The notes below the pieces were generated by a model that worked only from the letters and a program-made list of their open reading frames with translations, searched no databases and was not told where the DNA came from. From positions 1 to 10,578 of the forward strand of contig JAFGTO010000110.1 of assembly GCA_016934095.1 (NCBI GenBank): a stretch of DNA of 10,578 nt, given 5' to 3'. The position numbers and the translations under genes were made by a program. This document shows positions 7,817 to 10,578 of this stretch, piece after piece (the first letter of the stretch is position 1; every line of letters starts with the position of its first letter). This DNA is from Candidatus Glassiibacteriota bacterium. Its GTDB lineage: Bacteria > Gemmatimonadota > Glassbacteria > GWA2-58-10.

Positions 7817-7818
7817 AA

Positions 7819-8019
7819 TGTTGAAATATTAGGATACAGGGTATAAAGGCTGTCAAGGGCCGTTTCCACTCTTGGAACAACTACATGCGGTAAGAAGACC
7901 TTATTTTCATAACATATAGGAATTCTTGCATTTACACTGGAAACGGCTTGCTTTGCCCTTGACAGCCCATGCAACAATAAATTCCACCACGGGGCGTTGA
8001 GGTATTTTTTCAACGCCCC
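7819..8019 (-). repeat. 202-nt structured repeat, copy B (201 nt)
   Basis: This copy is in minus-strand sense, directly after the TAG stop of the small lipoprotein gene. The terminal stem pairs 7991-8000 with 8010-8019 (9-nt loop). The spacer is 23 nt. The long stem is 7967-7956 plus 7946-7938 against 7868-7848, with the 9-nt bulge at 7955-7947 (CAAAGCAAG in sense) and a 69-nt loop (7937-7869). The tail is 29 nt, one shorter than in the other copies. A frame of 89 codons runs through this copy but is broken by early stops in A and C, so it is not a gene. Confidence 0.9.
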
Positions 8020-8020
8020 T

Positions 8021-8548
8021 CTAGTCGACAACAAAAAGTGCGGCGTTCGACCTCTGCAGCCTGACTTCCGGGGCGGCTTCATCCCCGGGAACTCTGACCG
8101 GATGCGCCCAGATGACCCGGTCTTCTCCCAGGCGTACCGGGTCGAGGTTTACCACCCAGTAGGAGCCGGGAGGCACGAAGTGAAAGCTCAGGCGGCCGTG
8201 CTCATCGGCGGAGCTAACCTCGATTGAGCAGTCCTCAATCTCCAGGCGGAACTCGCTCATCTGTATCTGGGAGCCACGGCCGAGGTTATCGAGCCTGACC
8301 CGGCAGAGGATCAAGTTGGGGTCATCGTCAATCAGCAGGAATCCGGTGCCCGCTGCAGGGTGGCCCGTAGTTTCCGGGGCTGCGACCCTGACAGTCAGGT
8401 CCCGGTAAGACGGGGTTTCCTGAGCGCAGGCAGTCCAGAACAGCGCTAGGAAAAGCAGCCGCAGCAGTGCATTCCCGCTGCCTCCGGCCAGGGAGCCGTT
8501 GGCTGCCGGACGCGAGATTTTTTCCGGCCGGCCCGGAGAAGCATCCAT
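8021..8548 (-). CDS. Small lipoprotein of unknown function
   Basis: This 175-residue protein is not recognised as a known family. A hydrophobic stretch (NALLRLLFLALFWTAC, about 26-41) ends in a lipobox-like site with Cys41, so lipid anchoring is likely, although the n-region of some 25 residues is unusually long. The mature part (about 134 residues) looks all-beta. GRLSFHFVPPGSYWVV resembles a strand-turn seen in carboxypeptidase-regulatory or prealbumin-like folds, a weak hint of a surface beta-sandwich. I chose the ATG at 8548 because GGAGG (8561-8557) is 8 nt upstream; a TTG at 8554 would leave only 2 nt. The TAG stop touches repeat copy B, so the native C-terminus may have been set by the element. 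The gene is divergent from the dockerin gene. Confidence 0.7.
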   Translation of the reverse strand: MDASPGRPEKISRPAANGSLAGGSGNALLRLLFLALFWTACAQETPSYRDLTVRVAAPETTGHPAAGTGFLLIDDDPNLILCRVRLDNLGRGSQIQMSEFRLEIEDCSIEVSSADEHGRLSFHFVPPGSYWVVNLDPVRLGEDRVIWAHPVRVPGDEAAPEVRLQRSNAALFVVD

Positions 8549-8603
8549 TTGCAAAGCCTCCGTGTCCCGTGTGGCAGCTCGTGCCGCACCCTAGAAACAC
8601 GAG

Positions 8604-8625
8604 AAAAAGGCCACACTGTGGGCCT
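8604..8625 (-). terminator. Terminator-like hairpin in the leader of the small lipoprotein gene
   Basis: On the minus strand AGGCC pairs with GGCCT (8625-8621 with 8612-8608), extended by two pairs across a bulge, and is followed by TTTTT (8608-8604). It lies about 56 nt upstream of the lipoprotein start codon. It could block stray minus-strand transcription from the divergent region or act as an attenuator if the promoter lies beyond 8625. The stem is short, so strength is doubtful. Confidence 0.4.
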
Positions 8626-8684
8626 CAGAATAGTTTGGGATCGAAACGAATTGGAGATTACCTGCTCCGGATGCCGCAGGACAA

Positions 8685-8713
8685 TTGATAATCGAGCCGC
8701 ATCCGGTTATACT
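8685..8713 (+). promoter_or_regulatory. Sigma-70-type promoter for the dockerin beta-helix gene
   Basis: TTGATA (8685-8690) and TATACT (8708-8713) are separated by exactly 17 nt; each differs from consensus at one base. Transcription would start near 8720, giving a leader of about 120 nt that contains a small GC-rich hairpin (CCGGG 8769-8773 with CCCGG 8782-8786). The SD GGAGG (8831-8835) precedes the ATG at 8840. No operator was recognised. Confidence 0.65.
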
Positions 8714-8839
8714 TAAAACATCTTATACCGCAGGGCAATCATTTTTTTCCAGGGCCGGACAGGCGCTGCCGGGGCACGCCGCCCGGTCCCGAAGGTTATT
8801 TTTCCGCAGACACGGCACTGACCGACCACAGGAGGGCCG

Positions 8840-10375
8840 ATGAGCACTGACAGGAACCATACTGCACGTATTGTCGCAGCCGCGGCATTGCTCGCTTTCG
8901 CCCTGGTCCCGGCCGCCGGTTCATACGCCCGCACTCTTTACCTCGGCCCCGGGGGCGATGACAGCGCCGACTGTGTCGCTGGCGCAGAGTTCAAGACCCT
9001 GGAGCGTGCGGTTTCCTGCCTGATCGCGGGGGACACCCTGATCGTGCGCGAGGGCACCTACTCCGGCGGGGTGTACGTGCGGACCGAGGCCACGGCGGAG
9101 GCGCCGGTGCTGATCCAGGGAGAGAGCCTCGAGGCGGTGATCTCGGGCAGCGGATCCAGGCCGGATGCCATCCGGGTGGACGGGGCCTCGCATGTCGCCA
9201 TCGACCGGCTGACCATCCGCCAGGCAGCCCGGGCTGGTATTGCAGTGCTGACCTCGGACCACGTTACTGTAACCCGCTGCTGCCTGGCCGACAACCACAC
9301 CTGGGGTATCTTTACCGGGTTCGCCGATGACGTGCATTTCGAGGGCAACGAGTGCTATGGGGCCAAGGACGAGCACGGCATCTACCACAGCAACAGCGGC
9401 GACCGCTTCGTCATCCGCGGCAACCTGATCCACCACAACGCCGCCAACGGCATCCATATCAACGGCGACCCCGAGATGGGCGGCGACGGGGTCATCTCTT
9501 TCGGCCTGGTCGAGGACAACATCATCTACGGCAACGGCTCCAAAGGCGGGGCCGGGATCAACATGACCCACGTGCAGGACGTGCTGGTGCGCAACAACCT
9601 CATTTACAGGAACTACGCCGGGGGTTTTACTTTCTACCAGGATACCGGGACTTTCGCCCAGGGCTCCAAGAGAGCGGTCATCATGGGCAATACGGTGTAC
9701 TTCCACTCGCGCTACGGCCGCAGCGGGGTGAACATCGCCTCCACCAGCGAGAAAGCGGTGATCGCCGGCAACATCTTCGTCTCAGGAGGGGTCCGTGAGA
9801 CCCTGGAGGTCAACTCCAGCCACCTGAGCACCATAGTCAGCGACTACAACCTGCTCTGGGGGGTCGATCCCTCGCAGACAGTCGTGCGGAACGACCGGCG
9901 CACGAGCCTGGAGGTCTGGCGCTCCCTCAGCAAGAACGACCCCCACTCCATAACCGCGGACCCGCTTTTCCTCGACCCGGACTCGGCCGGGTTCAGCATA
10001 GCCGATACCTCGGCGGCGGTGGATGCGGGGATGCCCCTGGACACGCTGAAAGCCATCCTGCAACGACTGGGCGGGTTCGAGTGGACCCTGGCGCTGCTGG
10101 ACAGCCTGCCGGATGAGGACATCCTGGGCCGGTCGAGGCCGGCCGGGGCCGGGCCGGACATCGGGGCTTACGAGGTCGGCGCTCAGCCCACCGGCAGGTA
10201 CGACTTCAACGGGGACGGCAAGCTGAGCGTGGCGGATGCGGTGGCCCTGCTGCTGCTGGGGCGCGCAGACCCGGAGGACCCGGCGGCGGATGTCAACGGG
10301 GACGGCAGGTACACGATGGCGGATGTGATCAAGCTGCTGCTGGTAATCAGGGACCTGACCGCCGATGTCGGCTAG
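8840..10375 (+). CDS. Secreted right-handed beta-helix protein with type I dockerin
   Basis: This 511-residue exported protein begins with a signal peptide (about 1-30, ending GSYA). Residues about 31-330 carry repeated beta-helix turns rich in N-x-I/V and G patterns (for example FVIRGNLIHHNAANGIHINGD, split here as FVIRGNLIHHN and AANGIHIN), as in parallel beta-helix proteins including polysaccharide lyases and epimerases. The stretch ADPLFLDPDSAGFSI and the motif PDIGAYEV are typical of the end of such domains. Residues 453-506 form a type I dockerin with two calcium-loop/helix repeats: D455-N457-D459-K461-D466 and D484-N486-D488-R490-D495. The start has GGAGG 4 nt upstream and a good promoter. 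No catalytic residues can be assigned, so enzyme or binding role stays open. The TAG stop abuts repeat copy C, five residues after the dockerin. Confidence 0.88.
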   Translation: MSTDRNHTARIVAAAALLAFALVPAAGSYARTLYLGPGGDDSADCVAGAEFKTLERAVSCLIAGDTLIVREGTYSGGVYVRTEATAEAPVLIQGESLEAVISGSGSRPDAIRVDGASHVAIDRLTIRQAARAGIAVLTSDHVTVTRCCLADNHTWGIFTGFADDVHFEGNECYGAKDEHGIYHSNSGDRFVIRGNLIHHNAANGIHINGDPEMGGDGVISFGLVEDNIIYGNGSKGGAGINMTHVQDVLVRNNLIYRNYAGGFTFYQDTGTFAQGSKRAVIMGNTVYFHSRYGRSGVNIASTSEKAVIAGNIFVSGGVRETLEVNSSHLSTIVSDYNLLWGVDPSQTVVRNDRRTSLEVWRSLSKNDPHSITADPLFLDPDSAGFSIADTSAAVDAGMPLDTLKAILQRLGGFEWTLALLDSLPDEDILGRSRPAGAGPDIGAYEVGAQPTGRYDFNGDGKLSVADAVALLLLGRADPEDPAADVNGDGRYTMADVIKLLLVIRDLTADVG

Positions 10376-10376
10376 A

Positions 10377-10578
10377 GGGGCGTTGAAATAAGACATCAAC
10401 GCCCCATGATGAAATTTATTGCTTCGTGGGCTGTCAAGGGCAAGACAAGCCGTTTTCAGTGTAAGTGTAAGATTTACTGTATGTTATGCAATCAAGGCTT
10501 CCTTGCCGCATGTTGTTGTCCCAACAGTGGAAACGGCCCTTGACAGCCTTAATACCCTGAATTTTCAATATTTCAACA
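10377..10578 (+). repeat. 202-nt structured repeat, copy C
   Basis: This copy is in plus-strand sense, 1 nt after the dockerin gene's TAG stop. The terminal stem pairs 10377-10386 with 10396-10405 (9-nt loop). After a 23-nt spacer come the 5' arm 10429-10440, bulge 10441-10449 (CAAGACAAG), arm 10450-10458, a 69-nt loop (10459-10527), the 3' arm 10528-10548 and a 30-nt tail ending TATTTCAACA at the last base of the window. It is inverted relative to copies A and B but has the same orientation relative to its gene. One stem pair is a U-G wobble here (10456 with 10530). Confidence 0.9.

Larger units (their letters stand above)
7630..7818 (-). promoter_or_regulatory. Leader region of the heparinase/GH123 unit
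   Basis: This spacer upstream of the heparinase-like gene probably holds its promoter. A perfect 14-bp palindrome, AAAATTATAATTTT (7756-7769), contains a consensus -10 TATAAT on the minus strand (7764-7759), but no convincing -35 lies 16-18 nt further up. Use of this site would give a leader of about 120 nt containing the REP-like hairpin at 7722-7746. No reading frame of note is present. The promoter call is tentative. Confidence 0.3.

Noticed and set aside
7813..8082. Minus-strand 89-codon frame through repeat copy B
   Set aside because: It starts inside the lipoprotein gene in another frame, and the equivalent frame is stopped early in copies A (TGA) and C (TAA).
8840..10375. The dockerin as evidence of a cellulosome
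   Set aside because: No cohesin or scaffoldin is present and no other enzyme in the window carries a dockerin.
3358..10578. The 202-nt repeats as integron attC sites
   Set aside because: They follow genes in sense orientation and fold into hairpins, but the ends read GTTGAAA/TTTCAAC rather than GTTRRRY/RYYYAAC, genes point in both directions, spacing is several kb, and no integrase is seen.
1..10578. CRISPR arrays, tRNA or rRNA genes
   Set aside because: No short regularly spaced direct repeats, and no cloverleaf or rRNA-like sequence was recognised.

Overview
The window is GC-rich in its genes and AT-rich in its spacers. It carries five minus-strand genes and one plus-strand gene, all encoding exported or lipid-anchored proteins. 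Lipoprotein signals, strong Shine-Dalgarno (SD) sites, a dockerin-type tail and the mix of GH123-like, heparinase-like, SGNH and beta-helix proteins suggest a saprophytic Gram-negative bacterium from an uncultured lineage (FCB or PVC superphyla and similar candidate phyla are plausible). No taxonomic marker is present, so this is weak inference.

Layout, left to right. 1-101: two related small hairpins downstream of the first gene. 102-1415 (-): SGNH-hydrolase lipoprotein. 1469-3325 (-) and 3603-5459 (-): two tandem 618-residue GH123/DUF4091-like paralogues. 5452-7629 (-): heparinase II/III-like secreted protein with a C-terminal regulatory-like beta-domain. 7630-7818: leader with a REP-like hairpin, an AT palindrome and a repeat fragment. 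8021-8548 (-): small lipoprotein of unknown function. 8549-8839: divergent promoter region. 8840-10375 (+): secreted parallel beta-helix protein with a C-terminal type I dockerin.

The four left-hand minus-strand genes look like one polysaccharide-degradation unit: a lyase-like toroid enzyme, two hexosaminidase-like enzymes and an esterase. The dockerin beta-helix protein may belong to the same theme. No SusC/D pair, transporter, sulfatase, regulator or cohesin gene is visible.

The standout is a previously unassigned (to me) repeat of 201-202 nt, present three times: 3358-3559, 7819-8019 and 10377-10578. Each copy lies directly 3' of a gene, in the same orientation relative to that gene, and has the same internal geometry. 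In gene-sense order this is: 10-bp stem with 9-nt loop, 23-nt spacer, 21-bp stem interrupted on its 5' arm by a 9-nt bulge, 69-nt loop, and a 29-30 nt tail ending in TATTTCAACA. In two cases the TAG stop codon of the gene sits right at the element's edge. Base changes inside the stems keep pairing only if the gene-sense strand is the one that folds. It could be a structured 3'-UTR RNA, a non-autonomous mobile element, or both. Copies 2 and 3 are inverted and exactly bracket the lipoprotein/dockerin gene pair.
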